64,000 bases of DNA from JAENVU01 sp038250905 (lineage in GTDB: Bacteria > Actinomycetota > Acidimicrobiia > IMCC26256 > JAENVU01), in the NCBI GenBank assembly GCA_038250905.1, contig JBBSBV010000009.1:1-64000 (forward strand). Reading direction: 5' to 3'. The notes below the pieces were generated by a model. It saw only the letters and a program-made list of their open reading frames with translations, was not told where the DNA came from and made no database searches. Position 1 is the stretch's first letter. Every line of letters starts with the position of its first letter. Below are positions 1 to 8,109 of the stretch, piece after piece. The translations under genes and the position numbers were made by a program.

Positions 1-1
1 G

Positions 2-526
2 GCCACCGCCGCCGGGGGCCGCGACGAAGCCCAGGCGCGCCGCATCGAGTGGTACAAGAGCGGCAAGTACACCGTCGAGCGGCCGCTCCATCTCGGCGCA
101 TCGCTCGCGGGGCGGGGCGACGAACTCAGCGCGCCGCTTTCGGCGTTCGGGCTCCCGCTGGGTGAGGCGTTCCAGATGCGCGACGACCTGTTGTCGGTGT
201 TCGGCGACCCGGAGATCACCGGCAAGCCCGTCGGCGACGACCTGCGCGAAGGCAAGCTCACCCCGCTGGTGGCCGCGACCGCGCGGAGGGCCGATCCCGA
301 CGGCCTCGCGCGCCTCGAACGCATCGGTGCGCCCGATATCACCCCGGCCGAGATCGCCGCACTCCAACAGACGATGATCGACTGCGGCGCGGTCGCCCAC
401 GTGGAGCAGGCGATCGAAGCGCTGGTGGCCGAGAGTCTCGACGCCCTGGCGCGGGCACCCATCACCGCCGACGCACGCGACGCGCTGGCCGACCTCGGTG
501 CATTCGTCGCGTGGCGGGATCGATGA
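2..526 (+). CDS. Polyprenyl diphosphate synthase, C-terminal part (5' end outside window)
   Basis: This is the C-terminal portion of an all-trans polyprenyl (geranylgeranyl-type) diphosphate synthase, which condenses isopentenyl diphosphate onto an allylic diphosphate. The frame is open from the window edge. It carries the KSGKYTVERPLHLGA region and the second Asp-rich motif (QMRDDLLSVFGD, about bases 173-208), which binds Mg-diphosphate in this family, followed by the usual GDDLREGK segment. The first DDxxD motif must lie upstream of the window. The stop overlaps the next start (ATGA), so it is probably co-transcribed with the ABC exporter genes. Chain length cannot be judged from this fragment. 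Confidence 0.88.
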   Translation, partial: ATAAGGRDEAQARRIEWYKSGKYTVERPLHLGASLAGRGDELSAPLSAFGLPLGEAFQMRDDLLSVFGDPEITGKPVGDDLREGKLTPLVAATARRADPDGLARLERIGAPDITPAEIAALQQTMIDCGAVAHVEQAIEALVAESLDALARAPITADARDALADLGAFVAWRDR

Positions 527-1491
527 CGTCGTCCCACGCGACCCCGGCGGTCGAGATCTCCGGGCTGGTCAAGCGCTACGGCGACCGCACCGCGGTCGCC
601 GGACTCGACCTCACCATCGGCGTGGGCGAGATCTTCGGCATCCTCGGTCCGAACGGTGCGGGGAAGACCACGACCGTCGAGATCCTGGAGGGCTACCGCG
701 CCGCCGACGCCGGAACCGTCCGGGTCCTCGGCCTGGACCCGATCGCCGACGCGGCCGCGCTCCGGCCCCGTGTCGGCGTCATGCTCCAGGAAGGCGGTCT
801 CTACCCGGGCGTGCGGCCGCTCGAACTGCTCCGCCTCTTCGCCGCGTTCTACGACACGCCCGACGACCCCGACCGGCTGCTCGATCTCGTCGGGCTCCGC
901 GACGCCGCGGGCACCATGGTCCGGCGCCTCTCCGGCGGCCAGGCGCAACGGCTCTCACTCGCCACCGCGCTCATCGGCCGCCCCGACATGGTCTTCCTCG
1001 ACGAACCGACTGCGGGCATGGACCCGCGCGCCCGCGCCGACACGTGGGCCCTCATCCGAAGCCTGCGGGAGCAGGGGACCACCGTCCTGCTCACCACGCA
1101 CTACATGGACGAGGCCGAACAACTCTGCGACCGGCTCGTCATCCTCGACCGCGGCACGATCGTGGCCGGCGGCACCCCGGCCGAGGTCACCGGCACCGTG
1201 ACCGAGCCGATGCTCCGCTTCACGACGGCGACGCCCTTCGACGCGACCGCGCTGGGCACGGCGATCGACGCTCCGGTCACCGCGGCGGGCGGCGAGTTCG
1301 TGGTGGGCGGCGAGCCGACGCCGACGGTGATCGCCGCCCTCACCGCATGGTTGCGCGACCACGAGGTGCAACTGACCGACCTGCGCACCGGTCACGCCAC
1401 GCTGGAAGAGGTGTTCCTCCGTCTCACCGAAGAGCCGACCGAACCCGAGGTGGCTGCGGGGGCGCGGCGCGGCCGGCGGAGCAGTCGATGA
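523..1491 (+). CDS. ABC-2 type exporter, ATP-binding subunit
   Basis: A 322-residue ABC ATPase of the DrrA/CcmA/NatA group that powers an ABC-2 membrane exporter. Walker A is GPNGAGKT (residues 42-49), the signature is LSGGQ, Walker B is MVFLDEP and the H-loop is LLTTHYMDEAE. A C-terminal extension of about 90 residues resembles the regulatory tail of drug or polysaccharide exporters. I chose the ATG at 523 because it overlaps the upstream stop as ATGA; a GTG at 511 is also in frame. The gene ends in another ATGA overlap with its permease, so the two are translationally coupled. The substrate is unknown. Confidence 0.9.
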   Translation: MTSSHATPAVEISGLVKRYGDRTAVAGLDLTIGVGEIFGILGPNGAGKTTTVEILEGYRAADAGTVRVLGLDPIADAAALRPRVGVMLQEGGLYPGVRPLELLRLFAAFYDTPDDPDRLLDLVGLRDAAGTMVRRLSGGQAQRLSLATALIGRPDMVFLDEPTAGMDPRARADTWALIRSLREQGTTVLLTTHYMDEAEQLCDRLVILDRGTIVAGGTPAEVTGTVTEPMLRFTTATPFDATALGTAIDAPVTAAGGEFVVGGEPTPTVIAALTAWLRDHEVQLTDLRTGHATLEEVFLRLTEEPTEPEVAAGARRGRRSSR

Positions 1492-2222
1492 GGGCAAAGG
1501 CCGTCGGCGCCCAGACCAAGCTCGAACTCGCGATGACGCTCCGGCGCGGTGAGAGCCTGCTCGTCACGCTCGCGATCCCGATCGGCATCCTGGTGTTCTT
1601 CGGGAAGGTCAACCCCCTCACCGCGGTGAAGGGTGACCCGGTGAACTTCCTCGTCCCGGGCGTGCTGGCGCTCGCGGTGATGGCGAGCGCAATGGTGTCG
1701 CTCGGGATCGCCACCGGGTTCGAGCGCCGGTACGGCGTCCTCAAGCGGCTGGGATCCACCCCACTCTCACGGGGAGGCCTCCTCGCCGCGAAGACCCTGA
1801 ACGTGGTGGCGGTCGAGGTGCTCCAGGTGGTGGTGATCGTCGGCACGGGCCTCGCGCTGGGATGGCACACCGACGCGGCGCGGGTGACCGAGGCCGTCGG
1901 ACTGCTGCTCCTCGGCACGGTGGCCTTCGCCGGCATCGGCATGCTGATGGCGGGCACCCTGCGGGCCGAGGCCAATCTGGCCCTGTCCAACGCGTTGTTC
2001 CTCGTCCTCATGTTCCTCGGCGGGATGGCCTACCCGCTCACGAAGTTGCCCACCGCGGTGGAGTCGATCGCCCGGCTCCTCCCGTCCGCCGCCCTCGCCG
2101 AATGCGTGCGGGCCGCGCTGCGCAACACCGCGTTCCCGACCGGCGCCTTCGTCGTGCTCCTGGTGTGGACGATCGGCGCGCCGCTTGCTGCCGCCCGCTG
2201 GTTCACCTGGGAAGAGGGCTGA
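1488..2222 (+). CDS. ABC-2 type exporter, membrane subunit
   Basis: A 244-residue integral membrane protein with about six hydrophobic segments, for example LLVTLAIPIGILVFF near the N-terminus and FLVLMFLGGMAYPL. It has the ABC-2 fold region FERRYGVLKRLGSTPLSR between the second and third helices, a typical coupling-helix sequence in this family. Partner of the ATPase immediately upstream (ATGA overlap). Position next to ctaB and a TlpA-like protein could hint at heme or cytochrome assembly, but the downstream genes are on the opposite strand, so this is weak. Confidence 0.88.
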   Translation: MRAKAVGAQTKLELAMTLRRGESLLVTLAIPIGILVFFGKVNPLTAVKGDPVNFLVPGVLALAVMASAMVSLGIATGFERRYGVLKRLGSTPLSRGGLLAAKTLNVVAVEVLQVVVIVGTGLALGWHTDAARVTEAVGLLLLGTVAFAGIGMLMAGTLRAEANLALSNALFLVLMFLGGMAYPLTKLPTAVESIARLLPSAALAECVRAALRNTAFPTGAFVVLLVWTIGAPLAAARWFTWEEG

Positions 2223-2225
2223 GCG

Positions 2226-2801
2226 TTACCGGCGCACGATCCGCTGGACTGCACCGTCGAGCGCCGATCGCGCCGGCAAGCCGAACGAACGGGCACGGAT
2301 CACACCCTTGCGATCGATGAAGAAGGTCTGCGGGATCGCCCGGATGCCGTACGCACGGGCGACGGCGTCGTCCTGACCACCCTGGGCCATCGTCCAGTTC
2401 GCCTGATGCTCCCGTGCGTAGCGACGGGAGTCGGGCGGGAGGTCGCGGTACGTGATGCCGACGATCGCCAGACCCTTCGGACGGTGGGCGGCGAGGTCGT
2501 GCAGGACCGCGAACTCCTCGCGACATTCCACGCACCACGATGCCCAGAAGTTGACGATGACCGGGCGACCGCGCAGCGATGCGAGCGACACTCGACCCGG
2601 GCCCGACAGGCGTGGCAGGTCGAACGGTGGGGCGGGACTCCCGGCGGAAGCTACGCCGGCGATGCGGGTCTTGGCGGGGCCGGGATCGAGTTGGGGTTCG
2701 GCCGAACCCGATCCGAGCGCGGCACCGATGCCGACCGCGATCAGGATGGCGAGTGCCAGGGAGCCGAGGAGAACGCCGCCTCGTCGTCGCTTAGCCGGCA
2801 C
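2226..2801 (-). CDS. TlpA/ResA-like membrane-anchored thioredoxin
   Basis: A 191-residue extracytoplasmic thiol-disulfide protein. After a basic N-terminus there is one membrane anchor (about residues 10-31), then a thioredoxin/AhpC-TSA fold with FWASWCVEC (Cys90, Cys93) and the cis-Pro segment AIPQTFF. Such proteins reduce or insert disulfides in cytochrome c or oxidase assembly factors. It starts with GTG inside the end of ctaB (11-base overlap), so it forms an operon with heme O synthase, which favours a role in terminal-oxidase maturation. The exact redox partner is not visible. Confidence 0.88.
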   Translation of the reverse strand: MPAKRRRGGVLLGSLALAILIAVGIGAALGSGSAEPQLDPGPAKTRIAGVASAGSPAPPFDLPRLSGPGRVSLASLRGRPVIVNFWASWCVECREEFAVLHDLAAHRPKGLAIVGITYRDLPPDSRRYAREHQANWTMAQGGQDDAVARAYGIRAIPQTFFIDRKGVIRARSFGLPARSALDGAVQRIVRR

Positions 2802-3723
2802 GAACGAGGACGTCGACGGCGATCGCGACGAACAGCAACGAGAGGTACGTGTTGGAGTAGTGGAACAGCTTCATCGCCCGTTCGGGGGTGGCGTCGCTCA
2901 CGAGCTTCGCCGCGCCGAGCACGAACATCGCGCCGCTCACGAGGGCCGCGATGCCGTAGATCCAACCGAGGTCGGTGGTCGGCACCAGGGCAAGGGACAC
3001 CACCACGGTGACGACCGCGTACACGAGGATCTGGCGCGATGCGGCGGCGATGCCGATGACCACCGGCAGCATGGGGATACCGGCCTTGGCGTAGTCGTCC
3101 CGGTAGCGCACCGACAGGGCCCAGAAGTGCGGCGGGGTCCAGCAGAAGACGATCGCGAACATGATCCACGCCGGAACGGCGAGGGATCCGGTCACCGACG
3201 CCCACCCGACGAGCGCAGGCACCGCACCGGCCGCGCCACCGATCACGATGTTCTGCGGGCTCCGCGGCTTCAACCAGATCGTGTACACGAACACGTAGAA
3301 CAACATCGCGGTCACCGAGAGTGCCGCCGACAACAGGTTGACGGTCACGGCCAGCCATGCGAACGCCAGGGCTTCCATCGCGAGCCCGAAGATCAGCGCC
3401 GCCTGCGGCGAGATGTCGCCCTGGGGGAGCGGACGGGAGTGCGTGCGCTTCATGACCTGGTCGCGGTCGCGCTCGATCCAGCAGTTGATGGTGTTGGCGC
3501 CGCCGGCGGACAACGTGCCGCCGAGGAGCACGGCGGCGATCAGTCCGAGACCGGGAAGCTTCCCCGCCGCGAGGACCATCGCCGGGACCGTGGTGACGAG
3601 CAGCAGTTCGATGACGCGCGGCTTCGTGAGCATGAAATACGCACGAAGCACCGCGAGGGTCCGTCGATCCGAACGCGCCGGCGTGGGGATCGCGGAGGCG
3701 AGATCATCAGGAAGCGCCGCCAC
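2791..3723 (-). CDS. ctaB: Protoheme IX farnesyltransferase (heme O synthase)
   Basis: UbiA-family prenyltransferase that adds a farnesyl group to protoheme for heme-copper oxidases. The first prenyl-diphosphate motif is NTINCWIERDRDQVMKRTHSRPLP (from about residue 78) and the second is YRDDYAKAGIPMLP; about nine membrane helices follow the basic N-terminus. The frame stays open to 4014, but that stretch overlaps a divergent gene. I start at GTG 3723 because a TACCGT box (3737-3732) lies 8 bases upstream, as for other leaderless genes here; GTG 3729 is the alternative. In mycobacteria ctaB adjoins qor, tkt and tal; here those genes are about 16 kb away. Confidence 0.93.
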   Translation of the reverse strand: MAALPDDLASAIPTPARSDRRTLAVLRAYFMLTKPRVIELLLVTTVPAMVLAAGKLPGLGLIAAVLLGGTLSAGGANTINCWIERDRDQVMKRTHSRPLPQGDISPQAALIFGLAMEALAFAWLAVTVNLLSAALSVTAMLFYVFVYTIWLKPRSPQNIVIGGAAGAVPALVGWASVTGSLAVPAWIMFAIVFCWTPPHFWALSVRYRDDYAKAGIPMLPVVIGIAAASRQILVYAVVTVVVSLALVPTTDLGWIYGIAALVSGAMFVLGAAKLVSDATPERAMKLFHYSNTYLSLLFVAIAVDVLVRAG

Positions 3724-3805
3724 GACCACCGACGGTAGCAGTCGACTCCTTCCGGTCACGAAGCCCGTCGGGAGAGTTGACCTGACCCCACTAACGTCTC
3801 CCGAC
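3724..3805. promoter_or_regulatory. Divergent leaderless promoters, ctaB and groES-like gene
   Basis: The 82-base gap holds two TANNNT boxes facing outwards: TACCGT on the minus strand (3737-3732), 8 bases before the ctaB GTG, and TAACGT on the plus strand (3792-3797), 8 bases before the GTG at 3806. No Shine-Dalgarno precedes either start. The promoter assignment is inferred from spacing alone. Confidence 0.45.
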
Positions 3806-4162
3806 GTGGCCGACCCGACTCCCATCCGCAGCGTCCCGAGCGACATCGACAGCAAGCAGGCGATCCGCATGACTGCCGACCGCCTGCTCTGCTCGCCCGG
3901 GACCGAGGCCGGCGAGCGCAAGTCCCGGTCGGGAATCCTGATCCCCGCGACCGCCAACGTCGACCGCCGCCTGGTGTGGGCCGAGGTCATCCAGGTGGGG
4001 CCCACGGTGCGCAACGTGGAGGCCGGTGACCAGGTGCTCTTCGCCCCCGACGCCGGGTACGAGGTGGAGATCCGGGGCGACGACTACCTCATTCTGAGAG
4101 AGCGGGACATCCACGCGGTCGCATCGAAGCGTGAGGGCGGCCAGACCGGCCTCTACCTCTAG
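3806..4162 (+). CDS. GroES/Cpn10-family co-chaperonin-like protein (orphan)
   Basis: A 118-residue GroES-fold protein. From residue 18 it follows Cpn10 closely: RMTADRLLCSP, a mobile-loop-like segment containing SGILIP (ILI in place of the GroEL-contacting IVL), WAEVIQVGPT, AGDQVLFAPDAGYEVEIRGDDYLILRERDI. It has about 17 extra N-terminal and 15 extra C-terminal residues compared with GroES, and no groEL is adjacent. It may be a second co-chaperonin with a specialised role; binding to GroEL is not shown by sequence. Starts at GTG in a leaderless arrangement. An SDR gene follows after 11 bases. Confidence 0.82.
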   Translation: MADPTPIRSVPSDIDSKQAIRMTADRLLCSPGTEAGERKSRSGILIPATANVDRRLVWAEVIQVGPTVRNVEAGDQVLFAPDAGYEVEIRGDDYLILRERDIHAVASKREGGQTGLYL

Positions 4163-4173
4163 GGAGGATCCCG

Positions 4174-4917
4174 ATGGACATTCGCCTCGACGGTCGCGTC
4201 GCGCTCATCACCGGCAGTTCCCGCGGCATCGGCCTCGCCATCGCGCAGGAGATGGCCGCGAGTGGCGCGTCGGTGATGATCTCGAGTCGCAAGGCCGAGA
4301 CCCTGCAGGAGTCCGTGACCACGCTGAGCGGCAACGGCGCGTGGTTCGTGGCCAACGCCGGCGATCCCGATGACGCCGCCGCATGTGTGGCCGCCACATT
4401 GGAGCGCTTCGGGCGGATCGACATCCTCGTCAACAACGCGGCCACCAATCCCTACATGGGCAAGACCATCGACATCGACCGGCCCCGGCTCGACAAGACC
4501 ATCTCGGTCAACTGGGCCGCGCCGCTGATGTGGAGTCAGCTGGTGTGGCAGGCGTGGATGCAGGAGCACGGCGGCGCGGTGCTGAACATCGCGTCGATCG
4601 GTGGCCTGTCGGTGGAGACGTCGATCGGTGCGTACAACGCCACCAAGGCTGCGCTCCTGCATCTCACCCGCACCCTCGCGGCCGAACTCGCGCCCGGGGT
4701 GCGGGTCAACTCGATCGCACCGGGACTGGTGAAGACCGACATGGCCCGCGCATTGTGGGAGCGGGGCGAGGAGGCCATCGCCAAGATGCTTCCCATGCAT
4801 CGGTTGGGCGAACCCGAGGACATCGCCCGCGCCGCCACCTTTCTCTGCTCCGACGCCGCGAGCTGGATCACCGGCACCAACCTCGTCGTCGACGGCGGCG
4901 CCCTCCTCCACGCGTAG
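4174..4917 (+). CDS. SDR-family oxidoreductase (3-oxoacyl-ACP reductase-like)
   Basis: A 247-residue classical short-chain dehydrogenase. Nucleotide binding: TGSSRGIG (residues 14-21) and NNAAT (88-92). Catalytic Ser141, Tyr154 and Lys158 in SIGAYNATKAA. The C-terminus ITGTNLVVDGGAL matches FabG-type reductases. Arg39 in ISSRK suggests NADP(H). A good ribosome site (GGGAGG) sits just upstream of the ATG. Probably co-transcribed with the GroES-like gene. The substrate could be a beta-ketoacyl thioester or a small alcohol/ketone. Confidence 0.9.
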   Translation: MDIRLDGRVALITGSSRGIGLAIAQEMAASGASVMISSRKAETLQESVTTLSGNGAWFVANAGDPDDAAACVAATLERFGRIDILVNNAATNPYMGKTIDIDRPRLDKTISVNWAAPLMWSQLVWQAWMQEHGGAVLNIASIGGLSVETSIGAYNATKAALLHLTRTLAAELAPGVRVNSIAPGLVKTDMARALWERGEEAIAKMLPMHRLGEPEDIARAATFLCSDAASWITGTNLVVDGGALLHA

Positions 4918-4945
4918 CTCACCGCACCACCCCATCTTTGAACCC

Positions 4946-4969
4946 GAACCCACGTCGGAGCGTGGGTTC
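4946..4969 (+). terminator. Hairpin after the SDR gene
   Basis: A perfect 9-bp stem (4946-4954 with 4961-4969) and a 6-base loop lie 29 bases after the SDR stop. There is no T-tract, as is common for high-GC actinobacteria. The rest of the 171-base gap (4918-5088) holds a TACCGT box at 5047-5052 that could start the tatA transcript. Confidence 0.45.
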
Positions 4970-5088
4970 CGGTGCAAAAGTGGTGGGGCCGGGCGGGACC
5001 TGAGGCGGGGCTGATGCAAAGTTTTCGCCCGTCGTGAATGCGGCCGGTACCGTGGAGAAGCCACAATCAGAAGCCAAGGAGGTGCGCC

Positions 5089-5283
5089 ATGCCCGTGGTG
5101 TTCGGTGAGATCATCGGTTGGGAGATCCTCGTCCCCGTGGCGCTGATCGCCCTCTTCTTCGGTGGCGCAAAGATCCCGGAGCTCGCGCGGTCACTCGGTC
5201 GCGCGCAGAACGAGTTCAAGCGGGGTCTGCAGGAAGGCGCCAACGACGCCAACGACGACGAGACCAAGCCCGCCGATCACTAG
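5089..5283 (+). CDS. tatA: Sec-independent translocase protein TatA
   Basis: A 64-residue TatA/E protein that forms the pore for folded twin-arginine substrates. One N-terminal helix (ILVPVALIALFFG), the hinge GGAKIPELARSLGRAQNEFKRG, then an acidic tail rich in Asp/Asn. The ATG at 5089 has a strong AAGGAGGT 5 bases upstream. It is separate from the tatA/B-like and tatC genes at 57 kb. The stop overlaps the stop of the convergent carbonic-anhydrase-like gene. Confidence 0.92.
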   Translation: MPVVFGEIIGWEILVPVALIALFFGGAKIPELARSLGRAQNEFKRGLQEGANDANDDETKPADH

Positions 5284-5810
5284 TCGCGGAGCCAGGTGAT
5301 GCCGACGCGGTGACGTTGGGCGAGTTCCGCGTAGGCCGGGGGATTGGCCTTCACCCAGAACTCGGCAGGGGAGCCCTCGACGCCACGCTTGATGACGGCC
5401 GGCGCGCCCGCGGCGAGCATGCCGGGCGGGATCGTCATGCCCGAGGGCACCACCGAACCGGCCGCGATGAGCGCGCCGGCACCGACAGTGGCACCGTCGA
5501 GCACGATCGAACCGTTGGCCACCAGACACTCGTCGCCGAGGATCGCACCGTGCACCACGCAGTTGTGCGCGACCGTCGCCCCCGCGCCGACTTCGGTCAT
5601 GAGCCCGGGCGGACCGTGAAGCACGGCACCGTCCTGCACGTTGGCGCCGGCGCGGATCACGACGGGCGCGTAGTCGGCCCGCACCACCGCGCCGTACCAC
5701 ACCGACGCGCCGTCCTCCACGTGCACGTCACCGACCAGCGTCGCCGTCGGTGCGATGAAGGCGCGGGCGTGCACCTGTGGGCGCAGTCCCTCGAAGTCGT
5801 ACAACGGCAT
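5280..5810 (-). CDS. Gamma-class carbonic anhydrase-like hexapeptide protein
   Basis: A 176-residue left-handed beta-helix protein made of hexapeptide repeats. The three zinc-ligand histidines of gamma carbonic anhydrases are present (His65, His82, His87 in VLHGP, VAHN and VVHGA). Family members interconvert CO2 and bicarbonate, or serve as acyl/CoA-linked paralogues (PaaY, CaiE, YrdA). The frame is open further upstream, but the ATG at 5810 has a GAGGAG site and matches the usual N-terminus. Tail-to-tail overlap with tatA. Confidence 0.88.
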   Translation of the reverse strand: MPLYDFEGLRPQVHARAFIAPTATLVGDVHVEDGASVWYGAVVRADYAPVVIRAGANVQDGAVLHGPPGLMTEVGAGATVAHNCVVHGAILGDECLVANGSIVLDGATVGAGALIAAGSVVPSGMTIPPGMLAAGAPAVIKRGVEGSPAEFWVKANPPAYAELAQRHRVGITWLRD

Positions 5811-5848
5811 GACGCGCTCCTCGGGATCGGTGGAATCGGGATCGCAGA

Positions 5849-6619
5849 CTAAGCAGTCTTGCGCCGTGTCGGCGCCAGGGTGACCGGAGTCTCCGCCGGG
5901 TGCGGCACGCGCGGGAGTCGGGACTCCATCCGGCCGTCGAGATACCCGGCCACGCTCTCGAAGAGTTCGTCGCCGACCATCTTGCGGAGTTCGGGTTCGA
6001 GACTGCGGTACACCGGTTCGGTGCCGGTGAAGGCCTCGGGCGCCTCCGTGCACCACCAGGCGAACTCGTCGCCGCCCTCACCCCAGCCGTGGCGGGCGAA
6101 CTCGGTGAGCCGATGGTGCACCACCCCGTCGTCGGCGTCCTCGTCGTGCTCCTCGATGTTGCGCAGCGGAACCTGCCAGCACACCTCGGGCTTCACGTCG
6201 CTGTGATGGACCCCGGTCCGCATCGAGTACGTGTGCAGTGCGCATCCCGGACCCGCACCGAAGCCCGGCCGGTTGAGGAAGATGCAGGCATCCTCGACCA
6301 GGCGGGTGCGGTAGTCGCCCTTGCCGACCTTGGCCCACACCCCCTTCTTCTGGCCCTTCTTGATGAACTGCCAGTCCTCGGCGGTGAGTTTCGCGGCCAC
6401 CTTGTCGACGAGCTTGCGGTCCTTGGGACCCGACGAGTGCGCCCCGTAGGAGCAGCAACCCTGCGCCATCTCGGGCGCCTTCTCGGTGAGGACTCCCTGG
6501 CACCCCTGCCCGAAGATGCATTGGTAGTTCGACGTGAGGAACGTGACGTCGATGTGCCACACGTGCTTCTTGCGCTTCGGGTCCTGGAAAGTGACCCATT
6601 CGCGAACCGGGCTGGTCAT
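5849..6619 (-). CDS. Conserved Cys-rich hypothetical protein
   Basis: A 256-residue soluble protein that I recognise only as an actinobacterial conserved type. It contains clustered cysteines (CIFGQGCQG at about 34-42, GCCSYGAH at about 54-61, EDACIF, PGCALH, PEVCWQVP, WWCTE), a pattern that suggests a metal or Fe-S site like that of CxxCxxCC/DUF3109-type proteins. The C-terminal half is acidic (EEHDEDADDG) and the last 20 residues are basic. Its ATG overlaps the stop of the M20 peptidase (ATGA), so the two are coupled. Function unknown. Confidence 0.7.
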   Translation of the reverse strand: MTSPVREWVTFQDPKRKKHVWHIDVTFLTSNYQCIFGQGCQGVLTEKAPEMAQGCCSYGAHSSGPKDRKLVDKVAAKLTAEDWQFIKKGQKKGVWAKVGKGDYRTRLVEDACIFLNRPGFGAGPGCALHTYSMRTGVHHSDVKPEVCWQVPLRNIEEHDEDADDGVVHHRLTEFARHGWGEGGDEFAWWCTEAPEAFTGTEPVYRSLEPELRKMVGDELFESVAGYLDGRMESRLPRVPHPAETPVTLAPTRRKTA

Positions 6620-8031
6620 TGCTCTCCTTCATGACGGGCAGGACGGGGCATGGTGGCGGGCGGCATGGCCGCGAGTTCGAACCAGAGTTCGCCGATCACG
6701 AGCACACCCTTCCAGAACTGGTCGAGCACGATGCGCTCATTGGGCGCGTGGATCGAATCATCGGGGAGACCGACGCCGAGGAATACGACGGGCGCGTCGA
6801 GCACCCGGCCGAGCGCTTCCTCGGGTCCGGAGCCGCCCTCACGGGTGAACACCGGCGCCCGGCCCCACACCCGTTCGATCACGCGTGACGCGGCGGCGAC
6901 CGCGGGATGGTCGAGGGGAGTGAGCGCGGGCGCGACCGCGCCGGCCGGCGTGACCTCGACCGCGACCCCCTCGGGGACACGGTCGGCCAGCCACTCGCGG
7001 AACGACGCCGAGATGGTGTCGGGATCCTGGTCGGGGACCAGCCGGAACGTGAACTTCACCCGGGCGGTGGCGGGCACGATCGTCTTCATGCCGTCGCCCG
7101 AGTATCCGGTGCCGATGCCGGTGACCTCGGCGGTGGGACGGATCCAGATCCGCTCCAGCGTCGATGCGCCCGCCTCACCCGCAAGCGCGGCGCCGTTCGC
7201 GGTGGCGCGGAACACTTCGTCGTCGAACGGGATCGCGGCCATCGATTCGGCCACCGCGGGCGAGTTGGGTCGGACCGCCGCGTAGAAGTCGGGCAACGTC
7301 ACCGCGCCCCGGTCGTCGTGCAGGTCGGCGACCAAACGCGCGGCCACGTGAGCGGCGTTGCGGACCGCACCACCGAAGCTCCCCGAGTGCAGATCACCGG
7401 AGGCGGTGCGGAGGAACACGTCGAACGCGACCAGTCCCCGCATCCCCGTGCACATCGACGGCACCGTGGCCGACCACATCGCGGTATCGGAGACCACGAG
7501 CACCTCGGCGCGGAGTCGCTCGCGCTCGCGCACCAGCAGCGACTCGAAGTGCGGGCTCCCGACCTCCTCCTCACCTTCGACGAGGAGCTTCACGTTGATC
7601 GGCAGGCGACCGTCCCGGGCCAGGAGCGCCCGGATGACCTCGAGGTGGTAGAGCACCTGGCCCTTGTCGTCGACTGCGCCGCGGGCGAAGAGTTGGCCGT
7701 CGCGGACCGTGGGCTCGAACGGCGGCGAGATCCACTCCGCCAGCGGATCCACGGGCTGCACGTCGTGGTGGCCGTAGACGAGCACGGTCGGGGCGTCGGG
7801 TGCGTGGAGCCAGTCGCCGTAGACCGACGGGTGCCCGTCGGTCTCGAGGAGCGTGACGTGCTCCATGCCGATCAACCGCATCTGGTCGGCGCACCACTCG
7901 GCCGAGGCCCGCACGTCGGCCGCGTGCGCCGGGTCGGCGGAGATGGCCGGGATCCGGAGCCAGGCGTCGAGGCGTTCGAGGATCGCGTCGCGCGCCGACC
8001 CCACGTACTCCGCCAACACCAGGTCCGCCAC
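6616..8031 (-). CDS. M20-family metallopeptidase (dipeptidase-like)
   Basis: A 471-residue ArgE/DapE/CPG2-type hydrolase with a co-catalytic metal centre. Ligand motifs: GHHDVQPVD (His88, Asp90), ARGAVDDKG (Asp121), VEGEEEVGS (catalytic and ligand Glu pair near 154-155) and the C-terminal HAPNER His. The dimerisation domain is inserted at about 195-350. It probably cleaves dipeptides or N-acyl amino acids; a specific substrate is not evident. The frame is open to 9330, but a TACATT box lies 7 bases before GTG 8031, so I place a leaderless start there; ATG 8064 is the alternative. Confidence 0.88.
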   Translation of the reverse strand: MADLVLAEYVGSARDAILERLDAWLRIPAISADPAHAADVRASAEWCADQMRLIGMEHVTLLETDGHPSVYGDWLHAPDAPTVLVYGHHDVQPVDPLAEWISPPFEPTVRDGQLFARGAVDDKGQVLYHLEVIRALLARDGRLPINVKLLVEGEEEVGSPHFESLLVRERERLRAEVLVVSDTAMWSATVPSMCTGMRGLVAFDVFLRTASGDLHSGSFGGAVRNAAHVAARLVADLHDDRGAVTLPDFYAAVRPNSPAVAESMAAIPFDDEVFRATANGAALAGEAGASTLERIWIRPTAEVTGIGTGYSGDGMKTIVPATARVKFTFRLVPDQDPDTISASFREWLADRVPEGVAVEVTPAGAVAPALTPLDHPAVAAASRVIERVWGRAPVFTREGGSGPEEALGRVLDAPVVFLGVGLPDDSIHAPNERIVLDQFWKGVLVIGELWFELAAMPPATMPRPARHEGEQ

Positions 8032-8109
8032 AGCGGCGAATGTAGTGGGACCCGTCGGTAGCATCGGAGCATCAGTCCCACGCCGAACGTCCTGACCGAT
8101 CTCGTCGCC
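8032..8109. promoter_or_regulatory. Divergent promoter region, M20 peptidase and glcD-like operon
   Basis: Minus strand: TACATT (8044-8039), 7 bases from the peptidase GTG. Plus strand: TAGCAT (8059-8064), 6 bases before an in-frame ATC at 8071; the first standard start codon for the oxidase is GTG 8110. No Shine-Dalgarno is evident for GTG 8110. Confidence 0.4.

Noticed and set aside
2452..3738. A 428-codon plus-strand frame
   Set aside because: Antisense to the TlpA-like and ctaB genes, both with clear motifs; the composition is Arg/Gly/His-rich without a fold.
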